DNA of 12,715 bases, taken from contig ONWZ01000062.1 of the NCBI GenBank assembly GCA_900321645.1, forward strand, positions 1 through 12,715. The letters run 5' to 3'. Shown here piece by piece: positions 7,176 through 12,715 of the stretch (the first letter of the stretch is position 1; the number at the start of each line of letters is the position of its first letter). The position numbers were made by a program, and so were the translations under genes. Under the pieces are notes generated by a model. It was not told the DNA's origin. It made no database searches and saw nothing but the letters and a program-made list of their open reading frames with translations. This DNA is from an uncultured Eubacteriales bacterium (GTDB lineage Bacteria > Bacillota_I > Bacilli_A > RF39 > UBA660).

Positions 7176-8792
7176 TTAGCTTTTAATTTCTTTCAATTCC
7201 TCAATTGCAAATGATACTTCAATATCATTATTTTCTGATACTTCAATTTTGGTAATAATTTGATTTAATAAATCTTCTGTTATGATTTTTGAATTCAAAA
7301 AATTGTTTAAAATTGTTTTGGTATCATTAATTTTGTCATTATCTTTTTCTAATTGCTTTTTTAATTTTTCTATATCATTTTCAATATCTAGAATTTGTGT
7401 ATTAATGGCTTCAATTTCATTTTCTTTTTTTAAAGCCATCATTTTATACATTGTTTCTGTAATAACCTCATTTAATTTATCTTCATACAACTTTATTGCA
7501 ATATTTTCATTTTTTTCTTTTTCTTTTAGCAATTTTGAATATATTGCTTCATTTTGTGTTATTTTTTCTCGAATATTTTTATAGCTCTCTCTAATTAGTT
7601 TTGGGGTGTCTAAATATTTTAAATATTTAGTGCATAAATCTTTTAAATAATCTATTAATTGATTTTCTAATACTTCATAATCAACAAAATGAGGGGAACA
7701 AACACCGTGTTTACTATATTTTTTATAATAATTACAGTATCCTATTCTTCCTGCATCATGATTATTTTTATTTCTCCATCCAATAGATATTCTATGTCCA
7801 CAATCTTTACAATAAAGTAATTTTGATAATAAATGTTGTTCTCCTGGTAATCTATTATATTTTTTTGATGTTTCTACTAATTTCTTTTGTATTGCTTCAT
7901 ATTTAAAACGTTCAGTTAATGGTTCATGTTTATTTTCTACAATTACCCAATCTTCTTTTGCGTTATGAATACATTTTTTAGATTTATAACTTGCTTTTTT
8001 TATTTTTGATTGTACTACATCGCCACAATATACTTGATTCATTAAAATTCTTCTAATCATATATGATGTCCATATTGCACCAACTTCTTTTCTTGTTTTT
8101 GTTTCTCTACCTCTACCAGAATATAGCCCAGGTGTTGTATATTTTTTATCGTTTAATATATTTGCTATTGCACATGTTCCTTTTCCTTCATATGCTAAGT
8201 CAAATATTTCTGTTACAACATGAGCAACATCTGGATCTGGTATTAGTATATGCTTATCATCAGGATGTTTCATATAGCCGTAAGGTGCAAAAGAGCCAAC
8301 ATATAATCCCTGTTTTTTCTTACTATCTAAAATTGATTTTACTTTTCTTGAAATATCGGCACAATATACATCATTATATGCTAATTTCCATAAAATAAGG
8401 TCTACAGAATCATATTTTGAATCCCAATTATCATTTATCGATATGTATCTAACTCTATGCTCTGGAAAATATTTTTCAATATAAAAGCCTGTTTCTGAGT
8501 GATCTCTTCCTAATCTTGATAAGTCTTTTGTAATAACACAATTAATTCGACCTGCTTCTATTTCTTTAAGTAATTCATCCCATCCTGCTCTATCAAATGT
8601 TTGTCCTGTTATACCATCATCAAATAGATAATCTTTAAGTTTAATTCCATGTTCTTTACAAAATTGTTCTATATATACTTTCTGAGAAGAAATACTATCA
8701 CTTTCCATTGAAAAATTTCTCTTATCTCTATCTTCTAATGAAATTCTACCATATCCATCTGCATTACATATATCTTCGTAAGTTCTTGACAT
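7176..8792 (-). CDS. Large serine recombinase, TndX/TnpX type
   Basis: Site-specific recombinase that integrates and excises the element. 538 residues, close to TndX (533). ATG at 8792 is chosen because AAAGGAGG lies just upstream; the longer frame to 8852 has no such site. The catalytic domain covers about 1-150: YGRIS with nucleophile Ser18, then VITKDLSRLGRD at about 86-97 with the conserved arginines 93 and 96. A recombinase domain follows (about 160-300), then a zinc ribbon with CKDC at 328-331 and Cys353 and Cys365, and a long coiled coil at about 405-495 as used for synapsis control in large serine integrases. It lies at the very end of the element, next to the spoIVB junction, and reads in the same direction as spoIVB. 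A TATAAT box at 8844-8849 on the minus strand may give it its own promoter, in addition to readthrough from the small genes. Confidence 0.95.
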   Translation of the reverse strand: MSRTYEDICNADGYGRISLEDRDKRNFSMESDSISSQKVYIEQFCKEHGIKLKDYLFDDGITGQTFDRAGWDELLKEIEAGRINCVITKDLSRLGRDHSETGFYIEKYFPEHRVRYISINDNWDSKYDSVDLILWKLAYNDVYCADISRKVKSILDSKKKQGLYVGSFAPYGYMKHPDDKHILIPDPDVAHVVTEIFDLAYEGKGTCAIANILNDKKYTTPGLYSGRGRETKTRKEVGAIWTSYMIRRILMNQVYCGDVVQSKIKKASYKSKKCIHNAKEDWVIVENKHEPLTERFKYEAIQKKLVETSKKYNRLPGEQHLLSKLLYCKDCGHRISIGWRNKNNHDAGRIGYCNYYKKYSKHGVCSPHFVDYEVLENQLIDYLKDLCTKYLKYLDTPKLIRESYKNIREKITQNEAIYSKLLKEKEKNENIAIKLYEDKLNEVITETMYKMMALKKENEIEAINTQILDIENDIEKLKKQLEKDNDKINDTKTILNNFLNSKIITEDLLNQIITKIEVSENNDIEVSFAIEELKEIKS

Positions 8793-8891
8793 TTTTCCTC
8801 CTTTATAAAATGAACTTCTCCAAAGATAATAATTAACAATATAATTATACACTAAACAAGGTAAAAATAAAATATCTTTAGAAATTATCCA

Positions 8892-9035
8892 TTAATTACC
8901 AAAACTATTGTTATTTTCATATTTAACTAAATATTTTTTAAATAATCTTGTTAATACTTTTTCAAATTTTAATGCATCATTCCCTTCTGCAAATTTATAT
9001 ATAAAATTATAGTTAGTGTTTTTCTTTATACTCAT
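8892..9035 (-). CDS. Small basic protein, 47 residues, before the recombinase
   Basis: Unrecognised. ATG at 9035 has a strong AAAGGAGG site. The sequence has FIYKFAEGNDALKFEKVL in the middle followed by a basic helix TRLFKKYLVKY, with an Asn-rich tail. The position directly upstream of the recombinase is where many integrative elements carry an excisionase or directionality factor; size and charge would fit, but nothing in the sequence proves this. Confidence 0.75.
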   Translation of the reverse strand: MSIKKNTNYNFIYKFAEGNDALKFEKVLTRLFKKYLVKYENNNSFGN

Positions 9036-9120
9036 AAAAATTATCCTCCTTTAATTATTATTGATTATAATTTTTAAAATATTCTTTTTATAATATAATA
9101 CTTTTTGATTATATAATGAT

Positions 9121-9291
9121 TTATTCTAATTCAATTATTTCTATTCTATTGTTTAAACTTTGTCCTATTAGTTTTTTATTAAAGTTAATAAACATATTTT
9201 TTACTTCATTCATATTTTTTCCTACTAGCACAAATTCAACTGTTTTATAATAATTAATATTTACTATTATCAAATAAGAGTTATTTTCCAT
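9121..9291 (-). CDS. Small protein of unknown function, 56 residues
   Basis: ATG at 9291 has AAGG nine bases upstream; an ATG two codons earlier (9297) is too close to it. Starts with MENNSYLIIVNINYYKTVEF, a beta-rich N-terminal half, followed by a helix with GKNMNEVKNMFINF and ending in IEIIELE. It overlaps the end of the previous gene in the operon by 11 bases, which suggests translational coupling. No similarity recognised. Confidence 0.65.
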   Translation of the reverse strand: MENNSYLIIVNINYYKTVEFVLVGKNMNEVKNMFINFNKKLIGQSLNNRIEIIELE

Positions 9292-9412
9292 TTTCATTTT
9301 CCTTTTTAAATAAATTATTCATTTTTTTATCTTCTTCTGATGCTAATTTCAAAGCACCATATATAAATAGGATAAATAATAATATAAATATACTAATAAA
9401 AAAATTAGTCAT
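9281..9412 (-). CDS. Small single-pass membrane protein, 43 residues
   Basis: ATG at 9412 with AAGGAGG four bases upstream. Residues 4-19 are a hydrophobic segment rich in Phe, Ile and Leu (TNFFISIFILLFILFIYGA), followed by an acidic-then-basic tail SEEDKKMNNLFKK. It overlaps its upstream neighbour by 8 bases and its downstream neighbour by 11. Tiny membrane proteins are common in element operons; the role is unknown. Confidence 0.7.
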   Translation of the reverse strand: MTNFFISIFILLFILFIYGALKLASEEDKKMNNLFKKENENGK

Positions 9413-9620
9413 TATTCCTCCTTGTTAATTTATTTTTTAATATCATATTATTTCTTTGTTTCTTAACATTTATTTTTATTCTTTTATTTACATATGGCAT
9501 ATCTAAAATATTAGTTTTATACATTATGTAATTAACCTGTTCTAAAACATCTTCTTCTGATATTCCATCTAATTCAAAATCATATTTTTTAAATAATTTT
9601 ACTTTATATCGTTTTAACAT
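9405..9620 (-). CDS. Small basic protein of unknown function, 71 residues
   Basis: ATG at 9620 is chosen over the in-frame ATG at 9635 because AAAGGAAG lies between them, four bases before the second. The protein starts MLKRYKVKLFKKYDFEL, has an acidic centre (GISEEDVLEQVNYIMYKTNIL) and a strongly basic C terminus with KKQRNN and KLTRRNN, suggesting nucleic-acid contact. It begins about 30 bases after the 3' side of the structured RNA and is the first gene of the four-gene set leading to the recombinase. Family not recognised. Confidence 0.72.
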   Translation of the reverse strand: MLKRYKVKLFKKYDFELDGISEEDVLEQVNYIMYKTNILDMPYVNKRIKINVKKQRNNMILKNKLTRRNND

Positions 9621-9651
9621 AAAACTTCCTTTCATTTTTATATAAAATGAT

Positions 9652-9888
9652 TAATTATCAAATGGCTATTTGCTAGATAGCTCCATAGGATTTTCACCTC
9701 AACTGTGGTTCTCACAGAGTCGTCCCCATTGCTTGAGTCTGTGGCTAGACGAAAGTATCATTGTCCCTACTACCTGTTATCGCATTATTAAGAGCAACTT
9801 AATATTTATAGTCAAGTATTAATCGACATGCGTACTTACTAACGTGCTAATTGTTTCCAATTAGTAATAGGAATGTATCTGATAATTA
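9652..9888 (-). ncRNA. Candidate large structured RNA (about 240 nt), unidentified class
   Basis: No reading frame covers this stretch and its GC content is visibly above the surrounding sequence. The ends pair: minus-strand TAATTATCA (9880-9888) with TGATAATTA (9652-9660), 9 bp perfect. Inside are a 7-bp hairpin with a GAAA tetraloop (9847-9864), a 7-bp hairpin with a 5-base loop (9786-9804) inside CGCAT/ATGCG (9828-9832 with 9781-9785), a 5-bp helix 9720-9724/9748-9752, a CTGTG/CACAG hairpin (9703-9717), and ATGG-CTAT / ATAG-CCAT (9662-9686). It sits between the sigma-like gene and the small-gene operon, so it may be a stand-alone RNA or a regulatory leader. I cannot match it to a named class. 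Confidence 0.7.
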
Positions 9889-9894
9889 TTAATA

Positions 9895-9910
9895 CAATTT
9901 TCAAAGAACA
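9895..9910 (-). promoter_or_regulatory. boxA-like antitermination sequence before the structured RNA
   Basis: TGTTCTTTGAAAATTG on the minus strand closely matches the boxA of Bacillota rRNA leaders (TGTTCTTTGAAAACT), bound by NusB-S10. It lies 6 bases before the first closing strand of the RNA. Confidence 0.65.
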
Positions 9911-9926
9911 GCTTTTATAAAAATTA

Positions 9927-9960
9927 TTAAGTGAAAGGATATTTATATCCCTTCACTTAA
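9927..9960. terminator. Long hairpin after the sigma-like gene
   Basis: Inverted repeat of 16 bases per arm with a single G-T pair (TTAAGTGAAAGGATAT / ATATCCCTTCACTTAA). It follows the sigma-like gene by about 30 bases. The T-run beyond it on the minus strand is broken, so it may terminate only partly. A second, smaller repeat (CACTTT / AAAGTG, 9965-9984) lies between it and the stop codon. Confidence 0.55.
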
Positions 9961-9988
9961 TTGGCACTTTAAAAGCAAAAAGTGTAGT

Positions 9989-10468
9989 CTAATTTTTAAA
10001 ATTTTTAAAAATTTTTTCCAATGCTATATCAATTGAGAATTTTACTGCTCTCTTTGTACAGTTTTCTTCATTGGCAATTTCTTCAAAAGTTTTATTATCA
10101 AAATAATATTTAATAATCCTTCTTTTTTGAATATCAGATAAATTATTAATTATATTTTTTATTTCTTTATGAAGTATTCTTTTTTCTACATCATCTTCGA
10201 GTTCCATTGGTTTATTGGCCATTCTATGTTGCAATTCTTCTTCAGACAGATCTAAATGTTCTATGTATTTTTTGTATTTATGGATTTGTGATATATCTTC
10301 CAATTCAAATTTATCTAGTGCTTTATATACTTCTTCTGATACATCTACAAATTGTGTATTCATAAAATTATCTTTAAACTCAACTACATATGTATTTCTT
10401 TCATCATCATAATTTAAAATATATGGATTATCTTTACTTCTATTTCTTTTAGAATTAATCTTTTTCAT
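9989..10468 (-). CDS. Small sigma-70-like regulator of the element
   Basis: 159 residues, ATG at 10468 with AAAGGAG seven bases upstream. Residues about 12-60 (NPYILNYDDERNTYVVEFKD, then a VSEEVYKALDKFE segment) and the MELEDDVEKRILHKEI segment are typical of a family seen in integrative elements of Clostridia. Residues about 105-155 form sigma region 4: LSDIQKRRIIKYYFDNKTFEEIA followed by the recognition helix around CTKRAVKFSIDIALEKI. There is no region 2, so it is not a complete sigma factor; like Tn916 Orf7 it may activate element transcription or act with another subunit. Its expression appears to be controlled by the leader at 10475-10645. It is the first gene of the integration module, and the structured RNA follows. 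Confidence 0.85.
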   Translation of the reverse strand: MKKINSKRNRSKDNPYILNYDDERNTYVVEFKDNFMNTQFVDVSEEVYKALDKFELEDISQIHKYKKYIEHLDLSEEELQHRMANKPMELEDDVEKRILHKEIKNIINNLSDIQKRRIIKYYFDNKTFEEIANEENCTKRAVKFSIDIALEKIFKNFKN

Positions 10469-10474
10469 TTATAT

Positions 10475-10504
10475 CTCCTTTCTTTGAATTTTCAAAAAAA
10501 GGAG
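10475..10504 (-). promoter_or_regulatory. Hairpin sequestering the ribosome site of the sigma-like gene
   Basis: The minus-strand RNA has CTCCTTTTTTTG (10493-10504), a 6-base loop, then CAAAGAAAGGAG (10475-10486): 12 consecutive pairs with one G-U. The 3' arm contains the AAAGGAG ribosome site of the gene starting at 10468, so the folded form would block initiation. Confidence 0.75.
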
Positions 10505-10548
10505 TTTTGGTGGCCCTCTACACGTAATAAATGGTTTTATTTTTCTAC

Positions 10549-10587
10549 AAAAAAAAAGAGCGAACTATCACCATAATGTGATAGCTC
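10549..10587 (-). terminator. Intrinsic terminator (attenuator) inside the leader of the sigma-like gene
   Basis: Minus-strand stem GAGCTATCAC (10578-10587) / GTGATAGTTC (10562-10571), 10 bp with one G-U, 6-base loop, then GCTC and nine Ts (10549-10557). The alternative base GAGC/GCTC is also possible. It lies about 80 bases before the start codon it would cut off, and its 5' arm overlaps the stop codon of a leader reading frame. Confidence 0.85.
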
Positions 10588-10645
10588 ACCCAAAAATTTT
10601 TTTAAATTTCCCCTTCCTGATTCTATAAAACCACAATAAAATCAT
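10586..10645 (-). CDS. Leader peptide, 19 residues, of the attenuator
   Basis: Reading frame from ATG 10645 to TGA 10588-10586 encoding MILLWFYRIRKGKFKKIFG. A GGGG stretch eight bases upstream can serve as a weak ribosome site. The TGA overlaps the first bases of the terminator stem, so a ribosome finishing or stalling here would cover the 5' arm. This geometry is that of ribosome-mediated attenuation as in leaders of antibiotic-resistance genes. The peptide is rich in basic and aromatic residues; no run of one amino acid points to a starvation signal. The existence of translation is inferred. Confidence 0.55.
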   Translation of the reverse strand: MILLWFYRIRKGKFKKIFG

Positions 10646-10677
10646 AGAAATTACCCCACAACATGCATAGGGAAAAA

Positions 10678-10706
10678 TATATATAATTATTAAATATATT
10701 TTACAA
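10678..10706 (-). promoter_or_regulatory. Probable promoter of the leader and sigma-like gene
   Basis: Minus-strand TTGTAA (10701-10706), 17 bases, TATATA (10678-10683). Transcription would begin about 25 bases before the leader-peptide ATG. A second candidate -10, TATAAT, lies upstream next to the palindrome at 10739-10755 but has no clear -35. Confidence 0.5.
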
Positions 10707-10738
10707 CCTTCTTCTTTTCCCTTGGCTATGTATTATAA

Positions 10739-10755
10739 TTTCCATAATATGGAAA
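10739..10755. promoter_or_regulatory. 17-base palindrome upstream of the promoter
   Basis: TTTCCATA-A-TATGGAAA, perfect 8-base arms about one base apart, about 33 bases upstream of the -35 box. It is typical of a dimeric repressor or activator operator. The surrounding 10646-10900 stretch otherwise holds only the promoter, repeats and a terminator. Confidence 0.6.
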
Positions 10756-10769
10756 ATAAAGGGCATATT

Positions 10770-10822
10770 AGGTAGAATTACCCAACCTTTTAGGTGGAAT
10801 ACCCAACCTAACAGGTAGAATT
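10770..10822. repeat. Three iteron-like direct repeats
   Basis: AGGTAGAATTACCCAACCT (10770-10788), AGGTGGAATACCCAACCT (10792-10809) and the half copy AGGTAGAATT (10813-10822), starting every 22 and 21 bases, i.e. two helical turns. Each full unit is itself an imperfect inverted repeat (AGGT...ACCT). They lie upstream of the element promoter and look like a cooperative protein-binding array. Confidence 0.75.
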
Positions 10823-10868
10823 TAACTTTTTTATATATTTTAAAGGGGAAAAAATATATAAATTTTTC

Positions 10869-10899
10869 AAAAAAATAATACTGTCAATAAAACAGTATT
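10869..10899 (-). terminator. Terminator of the small gene at 10901
   Basis: 8-bp inverted repeat AATACTGT / ACAGTATT with a 7-base loop. On the minus strand it is followed after one base by seven Ts. It is immediately past the stop codon of the gene at 10901. Confidence 0.8.
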
Positions 10900-10900
10900 T

Positions 10901-11131
10901 TTATCTTATATTCTTTATATCATTTTGACATTGAAAAATACTCTCGTTAAAAACTGTGTAAGTAGATAATAAAGTATCTAAATCTTTATATTGTAAAATT
11001 CTTTCAATGTAAATACTTGGATAAATAGATGCTGAATTATTATTTTTTACAATAGTATATTCCATACTATATAGTATAAATTCAACTTTCCCATATCTAT
11101 TAAATAATCTTTTAATCTCATCGATATTCAT
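10901..11131 (-). CDS. Small protein of unknown function, 76 residues
   Basis: Single gene with its own promoter and terminator. ATG at 11131 is chosen because GGTGAT lies four bases before it; an ATG two codons earlier (11137) and a GTG at 11143 are possible. The protein begins MNIDEIKRLFNRYGKVEF, then a beta-rich stretch ILYSMEYTIVK, a SIYPSIYIERIL segment and an acidic tail. No membrane segment, no recognised family. It lies between the element's regulatory repeats and the LRR gene, so whether it belongs to the element is open. Confidence 0.7.
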   Translation of the reverse strand: MNIDEIKRLFNRYGKVEFILYSMEYTIVKNNNSASIYPSIYIERILQYKDLDTLLSTYTVFNESIFQCQNDIKNIR

Positions 11132-11153
11132 TAACATCACCACTGCTAATTAA

Positions 11154-11183
11154 ATTATAACATATACTTAGCTTTTTTTTCAA
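11154..11183 (-). promoter_or_regulatory. Extended -10 promoter of the small gene
   Basis: Minus-strand TTGAAA (11178-11183), 18 bases, TATAAT (11154-11159) preceded by TGT, the extended -10 motif. The start codon is only about 22 bases past the -10 box. The rest of 11184-11323 is AT-rich without a gene. Confidence 0.75.
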
Positions 11184-11323
11184 AAATATAACATTATCAA
11201 AGTACAAAGTTGATTTTAATAGTAACTCTTGAATAATAATGTTTTTAAAAAAAGATATAGAATAACTATTACTATTTTTATTGTTTATAATTATTGTATT
11301 ATAAGTACACTATCCTTATGAAT

Positions 11324-11353
11324 AAAAAAGAAAGAACAATGTTATTCTTTGCT
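11324..11353 (-). terminator. Probable terminator of the LRR/dockerin gene
   Basis: AAAGAA (11331-11336) / TTCTTT (11345-11350) with an 8-base loop that can be shortened by one G-U pair. On the minus strand the stem is followed by C and six Ts. It lies just past the stop codon of the LRR gene. Confidence 0.6.
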
Positions 11354-11361
11354 TTTTTGTG

Positions 11362-12715
11362 TTAACTATTTAAATAAATTCTTAATAATCTAATAATATC
11401 TGATAAATCTATTTTATTATTATTACTCATATCGCCAATTGATAAGTCATTATCTTTTATCTCTAAAGTTCCAAGATATTTTTTAAGCAAAATAATTATA
11501 TCACTAAGATCAATTCGTCCATTTTGATTCATATCACCCTTTAAAATATCTGTTACATTCAAAATATAATTAGCAGTAATAGTAATACCATTAATAACTT
11601 TTGATGCACTAATTACAGCATTTCCATTATCTAAAGCAGTTACTTTACCATTACTATCTACTGTTGCAATTTTTGTATTGCTACTTTTCCATGTATAACC
11701 ATTAAAAGTTAAAGCAGGATAATTAGTAATAATATTATTTGTTATACTACCGCCCTTTGAAGTATATAAAGCATTATTTTCAAATGAAATTTTTACATCC
11801 AATGGAACAAATGAAGCATTTATTTTACTTGCATATTCCTCTGCCTTTGAATTTTTATATCCATATATCACTACATTTGGACATTTTGATATAATGGTAG
11901 TGTCTTCATTATGATGATACATATATAATTTAGGATTATAAATATATATTTTTTCCAAATTAACTAAATTAACAAAAACCGTGTTAACAACACTAGTTAC
12001 ATTTTCAGGTAAATATATTTCTTTTAAGTATTCATTATTAACTATTGATTTATACTCAATTTCTTTAACTGTTTCCGGTACAGCATAAGTACTATTATTC
12101 TTATTAGTTGGATAATTTATAACCGTTACTGGTTGATTATCCTTCTTTTCATATAATATACCATCAATTGACATATAATTTGGATTATCTTCATCAACTA
12201 AAAACTTCTTTATATTAGCATTTTCAAAAGCATTACTTGTAATTGAATTTACTGATGCTGGAATGATTATCTCATCAACATTCTTTAAGTAACTAAATGA
12301 AGCAAATTCAATTGTTTTTATACCATTAGAAACAGTAATCTTTTTAGCAGTATTATTAGTCATATTTATAGAGCCAAAAGTTCTTCTTGCAATTAACGAT
12401 ACTTCATATCCATCAATTATAGCAGGAACAACAATATTTTCACTATTACCTAAATATTTAGTAATCTTAATTGTTCCATCAGTTAAATTTTCGTAACTCC
12501 ATTCACCACTAGCATAGCCGGTTACATTAATAGTTACACTATTTTTTACTCCAGCATAATTAGATTTAACAGTTATAGTAGTTTTTCCCTCTGATATTCC
12601 TGTTATAATACCATTATTATCAACTGTTGCAATTTCAGGATTACTGCTTGACCAACTAAATGTATTATCAGTAGCATTTTCTGGAGTATAATTAACTGTT
12701 AATTTATGAGTTTCA
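11362..12715 (-). CDS. Secreted BspA-like LRR protein with Ig-like and dockerin domains, 5' end cut by window
   Basis: The frame is open to the window edge; about 450 residues are visible and the start with its signal peptide is missing. In order: a bacterial Ig-like (Big_2) domain at about 1-65 with SWSSSNPEIATVDNNGIITG, a BspA-type leucine-rich-repeat region (LRR_5) at about 70-300 with repeated IxxxxFxxxxxLxxIxIPxxVxxI units, a second Big_2 domain at about 308-383 (TWKSSNTKIATVDSNGKVTA), and a C-terminal dockerin at about 390-450. The dockerin has two calcium-binding repeats, DMNQNGRIDLSD and DMSNNNKIDLSD. It is an extracellular protein, likely for adhesion or attachment, that would dock on a cohesin partner. 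It could be cargo of the element or a host gene. An internal ATG at 12363 is not the start, because the domain runs straight through it. Confidence 0.9.
   Translation of the reverse strand, partial: ETHKLTVNYTPENATDNTFSWSSSNPEIATVDNNGIITGISEGKTTITVKSNYAGVKNSVTINVTGYASGEWSYENLTDGTIKITKYLGNSENIVVPAIIDGYEVSLIARRTFGSINMTNNTAKKITVSNGIKTIEFASFSYLKNVDEIIIPASVNSITSNAFENANIKKFLVDEDNPNYMSIDGILYEKKDNQPVTVINYPTNKNNSTYAVPETVKEIEYKSIVNNEYLKEIYLPENVTSVVNTVFVNLVNLEKIYIYNPKLYMYHHNEDTTIISKCPNVVIYGYKNSKAEEYASKINASFVPLDVKISFENNALYTSKGGSITNNIITNYPALTFNGYTWKSSNTKIATVDSNGKVTALDNGNAVISASKVINGITITANYILNVTDILKGDMNQNGRIDLSDIIILLKKYLGTLEIKDNDLSIGDMSNNNKIDLSDIIRLLRIYLNS

Larger units (their letters stand above)
7120..10822 (-). 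mobile_element. Integration/regulation end of an integrated mobile element (TndX-type recombinase)
   Basis: Minimum extent only. The left end is fixed by the spoIVB junction. The module holds a large serine recombinase, four small genes, a structured RNA, a small sigma-like regulator and its attenuated promoter, all on the minus strand. This order recalls the orf7-orf8-xis-int end of Tn916 and the tndX end of Tn5397. No conjugation, replication or resistance gene is visible. The missing first half of spoIVB is not next to the right side of the module, so the true far end is probably beyond 12715 and the genes at 10901-12715 may be cargo. Confidence 0.7.

Noticed and set aside
7282..7584. Plus-strand open frame of about 100 codons inside the recombinase gene
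   Set aside because: It is the antisense of the AT-rich coiled-coil region, giving a Phe/Ser-rich sequence with no ribosome site. Other plus-strand frames at 1066-1320, 1993-2316, 4297-4596 and 8063-8398 fail for the same reasons.
9652..9888. tRNA cluster, 6S RNA, tmRNA, RNase P or group I/II intron
   Set aside because: No T-loop GTTCGA-type signature, no tRNA-like ends, no RNase P or domain V consensus could be found in the sequence.
10501..10520. Plus-strand start site after the GGAG at 10501
   Set aside because: No start codon follows at a usable distance with an open frame; the GGAG is the complement of the arm that hides the real ribosome site.
10770..10822. CRISPR array
   Set aside because: Units are 18-19 bases with only 2-3 bases between them, there are no spacers and no cas genes.
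7120..12715. Insertion sequence or DDE transposon
   Set aside because: No DDE transposase, no terminal inverted repeats and no target duplication visible; the recombinase is of the large serine type.

Overview
The window is AT-rich, uses the standard code (TGG for Trp, TGA as stop) and has strong GGAGG-type ribosome sites and sigma-A-type promoters. A sporulation protease gene (spoIVB), a cohesin-like anchored surface protein, a BspA-like leucine-rich-repeat/dockerin protein and a TndX-type recombinase together suggest a low-GC, spore-forming Bacillota, probably an uncultured gut lineage. I cannot name the genus.

Left part (1-3587, minus strand) is a surface/glycan operon driven by a consensus promoter at 3559-3587. 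In order of transcription it holds a secreted, membrane-anchored cohesin-like protein, a membrane UDP-sugar 4,6-dehydratase of the PglF/CapD type, and a DegT-family sugar aminotransferase cut by the window edge. The last two are a classical pair for making a UDP-4-amino-deoxysugar. The middle (3651-6596) holds an unusually extended sigma-70 paralogue on the minus strand and a divergent gene of unknown function on the plus strand.

At 6589-7131 lies the 3' part of spoIVB. It keeps the whole predicted catalytic triad but is cut just before the catalytic His codon. The upstream neighbour is the integration end of a mobile element. Reading in the direction of transcription (minus strand, high to low coordinates), this module has: spaced direct repeats (10770-10822), a palindrome (10739-10755), a promoter, a 19-codon leader peptide whose stop codon lies in a strong terminator, a hairpin that buries the next ribosome site, a small sigma-like regulator (9989-10468), a boxA sequence followed by a complex structured RNA of about 240 nt (9652-9888), four small overlapping or closely packed genes (8892-9620), and a large serine recombinase (7176-8792). 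The layout resembles the regulation/integration end of Tn916/Tn5397-type conjugative elements. The first half of spoIVB is not in the window, so the element probably runs past 12715, or the upstream half was lost.

Right part (10869-12715) has a small gene of unknown function and a large secreted-type LRR/Ig-like/dockerin protein, open at the window edge. They may be cargo of the element or host sequence. The most interesting points are the interrupted spoIVB (possibly restored by excision during sporulation, as with the skin element in sigK), the boxA-linked structured RNA, and the three-layer attenuator in front of the sigma-like regulator.
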